Shown: piece by piece, positions 9,027 to 18,227 of the stretch
How the letters are laid out: the number at the start of each line of letters is the position of its first letter
How positions within the stretch are numbered: position 1 is the stretch's first letter
Assembly: GCF_036746095.1 (NCBI RefSeq)
Contig: NZ_DAIOEU010000007.1
Location: 1 to 64,000 of the forward strand
DNA from: Dyella_B sp036746095
Lineage (GTDB): Bacteria > Pseudomonadota > Gammaproteobacteria > Xanthomonadales > Rhodanobacteraceae
Reading direction: 5' to 3'
Length of the DNA: 64,000 nucleotides
The notes under the pieces: model-generated
Told to the model about the DNA's origin: nothing
The model's database searches: none
The model's input: the letters and a program-made list of their open reading frames with translations, nothing else
Made by a program: the position numbers and the translations under genes

Positions 9027-10376
9027 ATGTCTCCAATTTTCAATCGTATTGCACTCGTCTTGGCGGGAAGTTTGTTGCTGGCCTTGTCGGCCATCGGCAA
9101 TACCGCGCGCGCAACGCTGATAGCGGCGACAGATCCATCTGGCGCAAGCATGGGTACCGATGTCATTCCATGCCACCGGTATGACGGCCTGCAGCCGCAG
9201 GGCACAACCAGCCCTGCGATCAGCACGTGTGAAACCATGTCGCCGGAGTTGGGCAAGCTTCGCGAAAGCCTGGCGGATCATGGCTGGCTGATTCAAGGCG
9301 GCACCAGCGTGGGTGGCACCTTTGATTGGTTGAATCATGGCGCCCACCCACAGCTTTATATTGGTCAGAATCCCACTTACCGCTCCGGTTCGTTTGTCAC
9401 CGCTACTTACGATCTCTCCCGGCTCGGTTTCGCCGGCGCGGCACAATGGGTGTTCAATGCGAACGTGCAATGGTTTTCGTATGCCGGAGAAAATCCCACC
9501 GGCTTCGCCATCAACAGTTTCTATATCAGCCAGCGATTCAATGATGGGCGTACGCAGCTGCAATATGGTTTTGAAGAACTCGGCAATCAGTTTTATGGCT
9601 TTTCGCTAGGTACCAATTCGACAACGTCGCCGGCCGGTGTCGGCAGTTCCATTCCCTACGAGGTTGGCTTCATCTTCAACAAGACCGCGCCCCAGATCAA
9701 TTTGCGGCTGGCTTCGCGCAACAAGCATTTTTACGAGCGCTTCGGCGTCACGCGCAGCGTGGATCCGAAGGGGCCCCAAGCGGATTGGGACAAGAATAAT
9801 TTCCTGGGCTTGAAGTGGCATATCCCGGGAGCCAAGGCGCTGTACATCAACGAACTGGGTTACCTGACGGACGCCGCGCCTCAAAAAAGCATGATGTGGC
9901 TGCGCCAGGGCGTGATGTTCAACGATAGCCATTTCCCCGATTTCCACGGTGGCTACGCCCATAATAATTACGCCTATTACCTGGTCGGCGATTATCAGTT
10001 GCTGCAGGTCGATGCCACGCAACCGTACCGTGGGTTTTACATCAATACGAAAGCCGACTACGCACCACCGGACCGGAATGTCTATGCCGGCGACGTGGGC
10101 GTTACGCTCTACTTTCTGGGGCCAGCGGGAAGGCCCGACGACGTGGTTGCATTGGGTTATACCTTCGATCGGCTGAGCCGCTCCTTCGAGCGGATGCAAC
10201 AGGGGCAGGGCGTTACCGCCGTGGACTTCAGCCGCAACTATGCGCTGTCCTACGTTTTCCGCGTGACGCGCGGTGTTTATCTTTCCAACCAGCTCAGCTA
10301 CACGGTCAATCCGATTCCGGCACCGAAACAGCCGCCATCGCTGACGTGGATGAGTTCGTTATCGTTTTCTTATTGA
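9027..10376 (+). CDS. Carbohydrate porin, OprB-like outer-membrane beta-barrel
   Basis: A 449-residue protein. The ATG at 9027 begins a signal peptide (FNRIALVLAGSLLLALSAIG..ARA). The mature chain has alternating amphipathic strands, many aromatic girdle residues and a C-terminal phenylalanine/tyrosine strand (LTWMSSLSFSY), typical of outer-membrane barrels. The N-terminal 'LADHGWLIQGGTSVGGTFDWLNHGAH' block and the length fit OprB-type sugar porins. It lies downstream of the secreted fucosidase, so uptake of released sugars is plausible but inferred. Confidence 0.82.
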   Translation: MSPIFNRIALVLAGSLLLALSAIGNTARATLIAATDPSGASMGTDVIPCHRYDGLQPQGTTSPAISTCETMSPELGKLRESLADHGWLIQGGTSVGGTFDWLNHGAHPQLYIGQNPTYRSGSFVTATYDLSRLGFAGAAQWVFNANVQWFSYAGENPTGFAINSFYISQRFNDGRTQLQYGFEELGNQFYGFSLGTNSTTSPAGVGSSIPYEVGFIFNKTAPQINLRLASRNKHFYERFGVTRSVDPKGPQADWDKNNFLGLKWHIPGAKALYINELGYLTDAAPQKSMMWLRQGVMFNDSHFPDFHGGYAHNNYAYYLVGDYQLLQVDATQPYRGFYINTKADYAPPDRNVYAGDVGVTLYFLGPAGRPDDVVALGYTFDRLSRSFERMQQGQGVTAVDFSRNYALSYVFRVTRGVYLSNQLSYTVNPIPAPKQPPSLTWMSSLSFSY

Positions 10377-10414
10377 GGTCAGGAAAACTACCTGCCGAAG
10401 AAAGTCCTGGCGCG

Positions 10415-10458
10415 CCTCATCCTCATTCCGGCATTTGTTCGTCGGGATGACGATGAGG
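10415..10458. repeat. Imperfect inverted repeat between convergent genes
   Basis: CCTCATCCTCATTCC is answered by GGGATGACGATGAGG across a 14-base centre. It looks like a degenerate GTCATTCC-family REP. It may serve as a bidirectional terminator between the porin and SDR genes; there is no T tract. Confidence 0.5.
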
Positions 10459-10492
10459 CAGCACAAAGGTTATCGTAACGACCTACTAGCCA

Positions 10493-11263
10493 TTAGCCAG
10501 CAGCGCGAGCTCCACCGAACAATGCCAGCGCCTGCTCATTGAAACCATTCACAAAGCCATGCTCACTCGGCCCCACATTGGCGCGGAACTGCTTGGCGCC
10601 TTCCACCAGAATTTCATCCGCGTCCGTTCCAAGCACGTCCATCGTCTCGGCAATGAACTGATCAAGCGGCATGGCCTGCTCAGCCTCCTGGCTGTTCATC
10701 AGTTCCGTGCGCACCCATGGCGGCGCGATCTCCAGTACACGCACGCCGGTGTGGCGCAGCATGAAGCGTTGCGATAACACGTAAGAGTGAAGCGCGGCCT
10801 TGGTTGCCGAATAGATGCCGGTCACCGCGAGCGGTACGAAGGCAAGCACGGAGCTGGTGTACGCCACGATCGCGTCGTTCTTGGTCTTCAGGTGCTCGAT
10901 CAGTGCGGAGGTCATGCGGATCGGGCCCAATACGTTGGTCGACATGGTCGACGTCAACAACGCGTCGTCGATTTTTCCTGCCACCGCATCAGGCTGCATG
11001 ATGCCTGCATTGTTGACCAGCACATTCAGTTCGGGGTAATCAGCGATCAATGTTTTCGCCACGCGATCGATGCTGGCCGGATCGGTGATGTCGAGTTCGA
11101 CAGCTTCCATGCCCGGGTTGGCTGCGGTCACCGCATCAAGATGGCTGCGGCGCCGGCCGGCAATGATGACCTTGTTGCCGCGCTTGTGCAGCGCCTCGGC
11201 CAGCCCGCGGCCGATACCCGAACCGCCGCCGGTAATGAAGATGGTATTGCCAGTGAGTTTCAT
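10493..11263 (-). CDS. SDR family oxidoreductase (DltE-like)
   Basis: A 256-residue Rossmann-fold oxidoreductase. The nucleotide-binding motif is TGGGSGIGRG near residue 11, followed by N-N-A-G, and the catalytic triad is in the SSV...Y-S-A-T-K block. The ATG at 11263 is preferred over one 6 bases upstream because AGGAG at 11271-11275 is then seven bases away. The sequence is close to proteins annotated DltE in proteobacteria. The substrate is unknown. It diverges from a TetR regulator that probably represses it through the palindromes at 11336 and 11389. Confidence 0.88.
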   Translation of the reverse strand: MKLTGNTIFITGGGSGIGRGLAEALHKRGNKVIIAGRRRSHLDAVTAANPGMEAVELDITDPASIDRVAKTLIADYPELNVLVNNAGIMQPDAVAGKIDDALLTSTMSTNVLGPIRMTSALIEHLKTKNDAIVAYTSSVLAFVPLAVTGIYSATKAALHSYVLSQRFMLRHTGVRVLEIAPPWVRTELMNSQEAEQAMPLDQFIAETMDVLGTDADEILVEGAKQFRANVGPSEHGFVNGFNEQALALFGGARAAG

Positions 11264-11335
11264 GAGCATGCTCCTAAGGTGGGTTAAGCGATGGCCGAGC
11301 CGGGCGTTTTGCGGCCGGGCGCAGGATTCAAGTCA

Positions 11336-11353
11336 CAATGGTGATCACCATTG
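11336..11353. promoter_or_regulatory. Probable TetR operator, site 1
   Basis: CAATGGTGATCACCATTG is a perfect 18-base palindrome in the 188-base gap between the SDR and TetR genes. A near copy lies at 11389-11406. Placement and symmetry are typical of TetR/AcrR operators. Confidence 0.75.
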
Positions 11354-11388
11354 ACGTGCGCTAAGATGAGGCGCCGCCGCCCTGTTGT

Positions 11389-11406
11389 CAATGGCAATCA
11401 CCATCG
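11389..11406. promoter_or_regulatory. Probable TetR operator, site 2
   Basis: CAATGGCAATCACCATCG matches site 1 at 15 of 18 positions. Its centre is 53 bases (about five helical turns) from that of site 1, so both lie on the same face. It is closer to the TetR start and may mediate autoregulation. Confidence 0.65.
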
Positions 11407-11451
11407 TGATTCGGGCGACCCAGGCTGGCACCGGGAGGCAGGAGCAAGCGT

Positions 11452-12048
11452 ATGGGCGTTTCTAAGAAGCAAGCTATTGAAAATAAACGGGCTATCGTTG
11501 CCGCTGCGGAAAAGCTCTTCCGCGAGCGCGGCGTGGCCGACGTTGGACTGAGCGAGCTGACCAAGGCCGCGGGTTTCACCCAGGGCGGCTTCTACAACCA
11601 CTTCGAATCGAAGGATGCGCTGGTTGCCGCGGTCATGCAGAAGGCGTTGGAAGACGGCGCGGCCTTGCTTGTCGGCAGCATCGATCCATCCGACGATGCG
11701 GAGGGCGACCCGATAGCCCGGCATGTCGAGTGGTATCTGTCCTCCGAACACCTGGCGAACATCCAGGCAGGTTGTCCACTGACTGCGTTCGCGGGCGATG
11801 TTCGACGGCTCGGCGAGGAAGCCCAGCAATCGTATGCGCATGGCTTGGCATGGAATTTCGATCAGCTGGCGAATGTGATCAAGGGCGAGGATGCCCAAGC
11901 GAAACGAACAAAGGCCATCGTGTTGTTCTGTCAGATGGCCGGCGCGCTGATGTTGTCGCGCGCGGTGGCTGCGTCTGATCCCGCTCTGGCTGATGAGATA
12001 TTGAAGGACGGGCGCCAGCAATTGCTCAAGTCATTAGCCGCTGAATAA
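11452..12048 (+). CDS. TetR/AcrR family transcriptional regulator
   Basis: A 198-residue repressor-like protein. The N-terminal helix-turn-helix is clear: AIVAAAEKLFRERGVADVGLSELTKAAGFTQGGFYNHFESKDALVAAV, in which FTQGGFYNHF is the recognition part. The C-terminal ligand domain carries AGCPLTAF, usual in regulators of electrophile or solvent response. The start at 11452 follows AGGAGCAAGCGT. It diverges from the SDR gene, with two matching palindromes between them, so it most likely represses that gene and itself. Confidence 0.92.
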   Translation: MGVSKKQAIENKRAIVAAAEKLFRERGVADVGLSELTKAAGFTQGGFYNHFESKDALVAAVMQKALEDGAALLVGSIDPSDDAEGDPIARHVEWYLSSEHLANIQAGCPLTAFAGDVRRLGEEAQQSYAHGLAWNFDQLANVIKGEDAQAKRTKAIVLFCQMAGALMLSRAVAASDPALADEILKDGRQQLLKSLAAE

Positions 12049-12120
12049 ACGGCACGCCAACGCATTTTGAAATGGCGGCGAGTGCGCTGGCCGCCGGCAT
12101 GCTGGGATTGGTATCCCGGC

Positions 12121-12339
12121 TTACGCGGGGCGCTTGCGCAATGGATCGAGCAGCGATCGCAAGCCATTGTGGTCAAGCTCGAGCATCAAGGCCAGCAAGT
12201 TGCCCAGGTCGCCGCGTGGAAAACCTTTGCGGGCAAACCAGGAAAGATAGGCGCTGGGCAGGTCGGCAATCAGCCGGCCTTGATATTTGCCGAACGGAAT
12301 CGCGACGGTTACCAGCCGCTGCAGGTCTTCGGGTTTCAT
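12121..12339 (-). CDS. DUF3820 family protein
   Basis: A 72-residue protein: the sequence IPFGKYQGRLIADLPSAYLSWF followed by a G-F-P-x-G-D-L-G block is diagnostic of DUF3820. Members are sometimes annotated as quorum-sensing-regulated virulence factor-like, but the function is not established here. The start ATG at 12339 gives the family's usual length; the ribosome binding site is weak. The gene converges on the TetR gene. Confidence 0.8.
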   Translation of the reverse strand: MKPEDLQRLVTVAIPFGKYQGRLIADLPSAYLSWFARKGFPRGDLGNLLALMLELDHNGLRSLLDPLRKRPA

Positions 12340-12442
12340 GGCATGGACTGCAAGGCAATAATGATGCGAAGGGAGGGAGGTTAGCGCAGGTTTGCCTGGC
12401 AAGTGATCCGCCCGCTGTTGCACACGTAGCAAGGAACACCAC

Positions 12443-13024
12443 ATGTCCACCCAAGGATCGCTGCCCGGCTTCGATGAAGCCATCCCGACGGATCGCCTGT
12501 TTCTCGCCATCTTTCCCGACGCCACGTACGCTGCCCGCCTGGAAACCTTTGCGGCCAGGCATCTTGCTGCGCGGCGCATGGATGGCAAGCCGGTGGGAGC
12601 TGGCCGCCTGCATGTCACGCTTTTTCATCTCGGTGACTACACCGAGATGCCGCCTCGCCTCGTCGCGCAAGCGGCCGAAGCGCTTGCGCATCTGGATGCA
12701 GATCCATTCACCGTTCGCTTCGACCAGATCGGCAGCTTCAACCACCGCAGCAGCCATGGCGATTTCGTGCTGACGTCCGGTGACGGCAATGAAGCCCTGC
12801 ACGCATTTCGCCAGCAATTGGCCGTGCATCTGAATGCTGCTGCGCTCAATCAATACACCAAGGGTTCGTTTACGCCGCACATGACCCTGGCCTATAACCA
12901 GCCCGCAATGCCGTTCCAACCGATTGAACCGGTGGTGTGGCCGGCACATGAAGTCGTGCTGGTCCATAGCTTGCTGGGCAAAACCCGGCATATCCGGGTG
13001 GCCGACAAGCGATTGCATGGATAG
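12443..13024 (+). CDS. thpR: RNA 2',3'-cyclic phosphodiesterase (2'-5' RNA ligase family)
   Basis: A 193-residue member of the 2H phosphoesterase family. The two H-x-T/S motifs are HVTLFHLGD at about residue 57 and HMTLAYN near 150. RLFLAIFPD near the N-terminus is typical of ThpR/LigT. The enzyme opens RNA 2',3'-cyclic phosphates to 2'-phosphates. It is cytoplasmic and appears monocistronic, with the next gene convergent. Confidence 0.88.
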   Translation: MSTQGSLPGFDEAIPTDRLFLAIFPDATYAARLETFAARHLAARRMDGKPVGAGRLHVTLFHLGDYTEMPPRLVAQAAEALAHLDADPFTVRFDQIGSFNHRSSHGDFVLTSGDGNEALHAFRQQLAVHLNAAALNQYTKGSFTPHMTLAYNQPAMPFQPIEPVVWPAHEVVLVHSLLGKTRHIRVADKRLHG

Positions 13025-13027
13025 GTG

Positions 13028-13519
13028 TTACGTCGCGGGCGCAGGCGTTGCCTGGTAGAACACGTTCAGCCACCTGCCATCGCGTTTCAGCCACAGCGAT
13101 GATGCGTAGCTGTCGAGGTGGAAGGATTTGCCGTGATCAAGTCCCGACGCGTTGACGTGGTAGGTCACCAGCGCCGCGTTCTTAGCCAGGAAATGCACTT
13201 CGAATCCGGAAAGCGCGCACTGGTCGAAGCGCACCTGCGAGTCCATGGCAGATGCTTCGCTCGGTGCCCGGCGCACCACACCGGTGCCGGTGACGGTAAA
13301 AAAATCCGGTGCATGGAAGGCTTTGTAGGCAGCGGCATCGCGCTTGATCGCCAGCTCCCAACTCGTTCGTTCCGCCGATATCAAGTGTTGCCCGATGGCA
13401 TCGCCGGGCGCGGGGAGGGATGGGCTGGCCGCGGCATGGGCGGGAGCGACGGGAGCCGCGCAGGACAGCAGCAAGGCGGCTATCGCGCTATGAATGAAAA
13501 ATATTCGTTTATTTGTCAT
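13028..13519 (-). CDS. Exported NTF2-like (DUF4440-type) protein
   Basis: A 163-residue protein with a signal peptide (FFIHSAIAALLLSCAAPVAPAHA) and one small cone-shaped NTF2/SnoaL-like domain. The domain includes ERTSWELAIKRDAAAYKAFHAPDFFTV and a C-terminal SSLWLKRDGRWLNVFYQATP. Such domains are often small-molecule binding or enzymatic, and the ligand cannot be deduced. The gene ends 3 bases from the convergent thpR and diverges from the Lrp/AsnC regulator. Confidence 0.78.
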   Translation of the reverse strand: MTNKRIFFIHSAIAALLLSCAAPVAPAHAAASPSLPAPGDAIGQHLISAERTSWELAIKRDAAAYKAFHAPDFFTVTGTGVVRRAPSEASAMDSQVRFDQCALSGFEVHFLAKNAALVTYHVNASGLDHGKSFHLDSYASSLWLKRDGRWLNVFYQATPAPAT

Positions 13520-13574
13520 GTAATTAGAATGATATTAGGCTTGCCAGGACGTCAAACGAATTGATTTCGGAATC

Positions 13575-14048
13575 ATGGCCGCCAATACCGATCTGGACCG
13601 AATAGATTTCGCCATCCTCGGCCTTTTGGCGAAGGATGCATGGCTTTCCAATAAACAGATCGCCGCGGCAGTTGGCCTTGCGCCATCAAGCTGCCATGAG
13701 CGCATCAAGTTGCTGCGGGAACGTGGGGTTTTATTGGGCGCCCATGCCGAGGTCAATCTGCAGGCGATGGGCTTCGTCCTGGAGGCAGTGCTGTTCGTCC
13801 AGCTCGCCAAGCTGGCTATCGACGTGGTCGATAGCTTCGTCGACGCCACGGCGGCCGTGCCGGAAGTTCGCGGCGTGTTCCTCGTATCCGGGCGCGCCGA
13901 CTTGATCGTGCACGTCGTGGTGCGCGACATGGAGCATTTGAAAGTGATTATTTCCGAACACTTCAATCGCCATGCCGTGGTGCAGCGCGTGGAAACATCC
14001 GTGGTGTTCAATCGCCGCCAGCAACATGCCGTGCCTTCGCCGCAATGA
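13575..14048 (+). CDS. Lrp/AsnC family transcriptional regulator
   Basis: A 157-residue regulator. The N-terminal winged helix reads LDRIDFAILGLLAKDAWLSNKQIAAAVGLAPSSCHERIKLLRERGVL, and the C-terminal ligand-binding RAM domain (VRGVFLVSGRADLIVHVVVRDMEHLK) follows. Proteins of this family form octamers and often sense amino acids. It diverges from the NTF2-like gene by 55 bases and may control it. The effector is unknown. Confidence 0.9.
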   Translation: MAANTDLDRIDFAILGLLAKDAWLSNKQIAAAVGLAPSSCHERIKLLRERGVLLGAHAEVNLQAMGFVLEAVLFVQLAKLAIDVVDSFVDATAAVPEVRGVFLVSGRADLIVHVVVRDMEHLKVIISEHFNRHAVVQRVETSVVFNRRQQHAVPSPQ

Positions 14049-14147
14049 CGAGCAAAAAACCTGCGGATACCTCAGGGGCCGGGGTGGGGTGCGAGCACAG
14101 CGAGCGGCGCAAACCCGGGGTCAACGAAAAAGCACCCGCGCATGGGG

Positions 14148-16214
14148 TCAAACGCGTGCCATCTGCTGTTCCAGCAAGCTGCCGAACGCATCGCCCGTCA
14201 TCGGCCTGGCCAGCAGGTAACCTTGCATCTGGTCGCAGGCCATCACTTGCAGCTCTGAAAACTGCGATGTCGTTTCCACCCCTTCGGCTACCACTTCCAT
14301 GTTCAGGGAATGCGCGAGCGCGATAATGGCCGAAACGATCGCCCGGCCTTCGTGGCCTTGCGCATCCAGCCCGCAGGTGAAAAGGCGGTCGATCTTCAAT
14401 TGCTTGACGCGGAAGCGCTCAAGATAAGCAAGGCTGGAATAGCCAGTGCCGAAATCGTCGATGGCGATCTCGAAGCCGGCGTGCTGAAAGGCCTGGATCA
14501 TCTCGGTAGTCTTGGCGGCGTCGTGCATGGCGACCGCTTCGGTGATCTCGAACATGATCTGCTCGCAGGGGACGCCTTCGGCACGCACGATCTCGACCAT
14601 TGTCTCGATAAGATCGGGCTGCGCCATCTGGCGTGGCGAAAGGTTCACCGCCACCTTGATCACCGGTAATCCCAGTGCCTGCCAATGCTGGATCTGCCGG
14701 CATGTCTCGCGTACCACCCATTGCCCGATCGGCACGATCAGGCCCGAGCGTTCGGCGGTGGGGATGAACTCCGCCGGCGTCAGCAGCCCAAGCTCGGGAT
14801 GATTCAGGCGAAGCAGCGCTTCCGCGCCGGCCAGCTCGTTGCTGCTGGAAAACTTGGGTTGGAAGTGCAGCGAAAAATAACCTTCATCAAGCGCTACGCG
14901 GATCGCATTCTGGATCTGCAGCGTACGCATCGCCGCCACATTCATGCTGGCCTCGAAAAAACGCCAGGTTGCGCGTCCGGCGCGCTTGGCCTCATACATG
15001 GCGGCGTCTGCGTTTTTCAGCAAGGCATCGGGAGTTTCGCCGTCGCGCGGAAACATCGCAATGCCGATGCTCGGCACGGCCTGGAACGGCTGTCCGTCGC
15101 GCCAATGGCCGCGCTCCGTGCTATCGAGAACGTTTTGCGCCACGTCCTGTGCCTCGTCCGGCGAGGTGAGGTTTTCCATCAGCACGACGAATTCGTCACC
15201 GCCGAGCCTGGCCACGGTATCGCCCTCGCGCACGCACTGCTGCAGCCGCCGTGCGAATGTCTTCAGCACTTCATCGCCGACCGAGTGGCCGAGCGAATCG
15301 TTGATGGTTTTGAAACCGTCGATATCCAGGAACAGTACGGCGAAGGTTTCATGCGCGCGCTTGGCGTTATGCACGACCGTTTCGATGCGCTCCACCAGCG
15401 CCCGGCGGTTTGGCAGATCGGTCAAGGCATCATGGTTGACCATGCGCACGATCTGGTCGTTGAGCTTGGTCACCGAGCCGGCGAGCAACGCCGTGCGCAC
15501 GTCGAAGCGAGACAGGATCAGCGTCACGATGAGGATCGCCAGCGTGAACAGTGTGATGGTTGTCGCCAGCCACTGCGTGTCGACACCATTGGCCGCACCG
15601 CAGATCGAGCCCGGCATGAAATCGGCAGCGGCCATGCCGGTGTAGTGCATGCCGGTAATCGCCGTGCCCATCAGCAGTCCCGCCATCGCACGCTTGGCGG
15701 CGGCGTACCGCTGCCGCATGTTGCTCAGCATGCGTGCGATCCATAACGCGGCGGTCGATGCCACGATGGCAATCGCGATGGATGCCCCGAGCAGCAGCGG
15801 CTCATAGTCGATACCCGGTTGCATCTGCAGTGCGGCCATGCCGGTGTAATGCATGCCGGCAATGCCCAGGCCCATCAGCGCGCCGCCTGCCGCGACGCCG
15901 CGCGAACTGAGCCGCGCGCGAGTGGTGACATGCAGCGCAAACCATGAGACACAGATGGCAATCAGCAACGAATAGCCGGTAATGGCCGGATTGAAGCCGA
16001 GTGGAATCGGCAGCGAAAACGCGAGCATGCCGATGAAATGCATCGACCAGATTCCCACCCCCATGGCTGTAGCGCCGCCAGCCAACCAAGCATGGCGGCT
16101 CGCCGGGTGCTTCAGCATCGAAATGCGGCTTGCCAGGTCGAGCGCCGTATATGAGGCGAGCGTGGCCACCACCAGCGAGACCGCGACGAGCAAAAGGTTG
16201 TAGGTACCAGGCAT
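14148..16214 (-). CDS. MHYT-GGDEF-EAL bifunctional cyclic-di-GMP enzyme
   Basis: A 688-residue inner-membrane protein. The N-terminal ~245 residues hold about seven membrane helices with three M-H-F/Y-x-G-M repeats (MHFIGM, MHYTGMAAL, MHYTGMAAA) of the MHYT sensor, proposed to bind copper and sense gases. The GGDEF domain has an intact RLGGDEF and an R-E-G-D inhibitory site five residues before it. The EAL domain has GAEALLRLNHP, NLSPRQ and DDFGTGYSSL. It may make and degrade cyclic-di-GMP. It is monocistronic and convergent with the Lrp gene. Confidence 0.95.
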   Translation of the reverse strand: MPGTYNLLLVAVSLVVATLASYTALDLASRISMLKHPASRHAWLAGGATAMGVGIWSMHFIGMLAFSLPIPLGFNPAITGYSLLIAICVSWFALHVTTRARLSSRGVAAGGALMGLGIAGMHYTGMAALQMQPGIDYEPLLLGASIAIAIVASTAALWIARMLSNMRQRYAAAKRAMAGLLMGTAITGMHYTGMAAADFMPGSICGAANGVDTQWLATTITLFTLAILIVTLILSRFDVRTALLAGSVTKLNDQIVRMVNHDALTDLPNRRALVERIETVVHNAKRAHETFAVLFLDIDGFKTINDSLGHSVGDEVLKTFARRLQQCVREGDTVARLGGDEFVVLMENLTSPDEAQDVAQNVLDSTERGHWRDGQPFQAVPSIGIAMFPRDGETPDALLKNADAAMYEAKRAGRATWRFFEASMNVAAMRTLQIQNAIRVALDEGYFSLHFQPKFSSSNELAGAEALLRLNHPELGLLTPAEFIPTAERSGLIVPIGQWVVRETCRQIQHWQALGLPVIKVAVNLSPRQMAQPDLIETMVEIVRAEGVPCEQIMFEITEAVAMHDAAKTTEMIQAFQHAGFEIAIDDFGTGYSSLAYLERFRVKQLKIDRLFTCGLDAQGHEGRAIVSAIIALAHSLNMEVVAEGVETTSQFSELQVMACDQMQGYLLARPMTGDAFGSLLEQQMARV

Positions 16215-16914
16215 GGGGAGGTGGCCCGTAAGCTGAAAGCTAATTTTTACGAATAACGGATGGCGCTACCGATGCACGCGTAGTACGGAAGATTGCGGAA
16301 AAACTGCCGTAAATGGGCATGAGCCAAATCCAAAAGGGCACCATGGCGCCCCAGTAGCGGTTACAGCTGCTTTTTTGGCCGCGCCGTAGCATCAATATTC
16401 TCCCTCTGCCGGTCGGCGGCGGTCGCATGGAGTTGGGTTGCAAAGATCGCGCCAAAGAGTCAGCCGGTTCCGTGGTTTGCAGCGTGCGCTCCACGTTGAG
16501 TGAGAACGCTTTGTAAGTTCGACGACGGATTGCGTTTATGCGGTGCGAGTGATCGCTGGGCAGAGGGTAATCCCGAATGTGTCGCTTGGCGACGGAAATC
16601 ATCCCGTTTCGCCGGGGTAGGTGGGGGTGAGATTCAACCCAAACCTCGCGTTGGTATCTCGGCGCCCGGGAAGGTTGGGGTTCGCGTTCACTCATCCGGC
16701 TCGCATGGCCCTTGCAGATATCGGCGAATGCCATGCAGACAGTGATACGCCGAGCAAGAAAATACGGACGGAACGTAGCGTCAACGTTGCGCCTAACATG
16801 AACGTTGGGCTGATCGTGAGCAGCGTTGTGTGTCGGTCGAGGATTTTTTATTCCGTTGCGATTGTCTGTTCACCGGCCAGCCTACTGGCACGTTGATGCA
16901 GAGAGGATGTCTTC
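16215..16914. other. 700-base intergenic region with a REPIN-like pair
   Basis: Only the repeat pair at 16617-16699 stands out. Open frames here lack ribosome binding sites and recognisable protein sequence. Confidence 0.6.
16617..16699. repeat. REPIN-like pair, GTTGGGG/CCCCAAC family
   Basis: Left unit GTAGGTGGGGGTGAGATTCAA..CCCAAACC; right unit AAGGTTGGGGTTCGCGTTCA in the opposite orientation. It is the same family as 4194-4270. Confidence 0.6.
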
Positions 16915-17184
16915 ATGTCCGCGATCGAGTTGTCCGCGTCGAATACCGAATTCCGCCCATCGCCATTGGAAACGTTCGTGGCTTGTGCGCATCAGCTATT
17001 GGATCCGGCTACGCCGGAATCGGTACGCAAACGCGTGGAACCTACGCTGGTGGCGCAACTGCCCGTCTTGCGCGCGCTCGGCATGTTCGATCTGTTCGAA
17101 GTGCGCGATCCGGCCATGCGATCTTGGCTTGGCCATGAGCTTTCAAAGCTCAGGCGATGGGATTCGGATACGGCATCCGCGTGA
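16915..17184 (+). CDS. Hypothetical protein, 89 residues
   Basis: A small soluble protein starting at an ATG 6 bases after GAGAGGATG. It has FRPSPLETFVACAHQLLDP and then a helical second half rich in leucine. No signal peptide, membrane segment or known domain is visible. The coding composition and ribosome binding site support it being real. It converges on the AraC-type gene. Confidence 0.5.
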   Translation: MSAIELSASNTEFRPSPLETFVACAHQLLDPATPESVRKRVEPTLVAQLPVLRALGMFDLFEVRDPAMRSWLGHELSKLRRWDSDTASA

Positions 17185-17227
17185 TGCTTGTTTGCATGGC
17201 GATACGGATCGTCCCAGCCATAGCGCG

Positions 17228-18130
17228 CTATGCCGCTTGCTCTCGCGCATAACGCGTTGGCGTCACGCCCACATGGCGTGCGAAGGCCACGGTGAACGTG
17301 CTGGCCGAGCTGTAGCCAACGCGTTCGGCCACTTCCGCAACGCCCATGTCATGCTGCCGCAACAGGTTCTTTGCCAGCGCCATGCGCCAGGCAAGCAGGT
17401 ATTCCATCGGCGCGACACCTACGGCACGGTTGAATCGCTCGAAGAACGCCGAGCGGGAAAGGGCGGACTCTTTCGCGAGCCGTGCGATCGTCCAGGCCGT
17501 GGTCGGGCTTTCGTGCATGCGACGTATCGCAGTGGCCAGTCGAGCATCGGCCAATCCGCGCAACAGGCCTGGTGATGCCGATATTCCCGCCGTGGATCGC
17601 AATGCTTCGATAAAAAGCACTTCCACCAAGCGGGCGAGAACCACCTCGCGCGCGGGCCGCTGGGCGCGCGATTCATCGCCAACCAGCTGCACGAGCGCGG
17701 CCAGCCGCTTCTCGCCGCGCACGTGCACGCGCTGCGGCAACAGGGAAACCAGCAAGGCGGCGTCCGGTGAAGCGAAAGCGCAGTGGCCTATCAGCAGTCG
17801 AACATCGGGTGGCATGCCTTGCGCGCCAAGCCTGAATTCGCCGCTGGGCAGCGCCACGGGAGGCACGTCGTGGGCTTCCGCTGCCGGCGGTTCCAGGCTG
17901 GTCATGGTGAAGCGATGCGCCGCGGGGATCAGCACAAAATCGTCGGGCCTGAGCGTGAGGGGTTCATGTCCCTCGATCGTGAGGCAGCTCGTTCCCTCCA
18001 GCAGCGCACAGTAAAAGGGTTGCCCGAACTCACTTCGGCGAACGCGCCAGCAGCCGGCGCCGCTGACCACTTTGGAATACCGGGCGCTCGGCTGCAGCAG
18101 CGCGACAACCTCGGCCAGCGGGTCGGTCAT
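17228..18130 (-). CDS. AraC family transcriptional regulator (cupin-type sensor)
   Basis: A 300-residue regulator. The N-terminal ~150 residues form a cupin-like effector domain (CALLEGTSCLTIEGHEPLTLRPDDFVLIPA). The C-terminal two helix-turn-helix motifs (WTIARLAKESALSRSAFFERFNRAVGVAPMEYLLAWRM and VAERVGYSSASTFTVAFARHVGVTP) are standard AraC. The ATG at 18130 follows GGAGTCCGGAA. It diverges from the SDR gene with 97 bases between them, so it likely activates or represses that gene. Confidence 0.93.
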   Translation of the reverse strand: MTDPLAEVVALLQPSARYSKVVSGAGCWRVRRSEFGQPFYCALLEGTSCLTIEGHEPLTLRPDDFVLIPAAHRFTMTSLEPPAAEAHDVPPVALPSGEFRLGAQGMPPDVRLLIGHCAFASPDAALLVSLLPQRVHVRGEKRLAALVQLVGDESRAQRPAREVVLARLVEVLFIEALRSTAGISASPGLLRGLADARLATAIRRMHESPTTAWTIARLAKESALSRSAFFERFNRAVGVAPMEYLLAWRMALAKNLLRQHDMGVAEVAERVGYSSASTFTVAFARHVGVTPTRYAREQAA

Positions 18131-18227
18131 TTCCGGACTCCTGCAAAAGAAACTTGGACGCTCGATTGTAGTGAGTCCTGTTGCGACGGCCTATCGTCTC
18201 AGTACGCAACCCATCACAGGCAACCCC

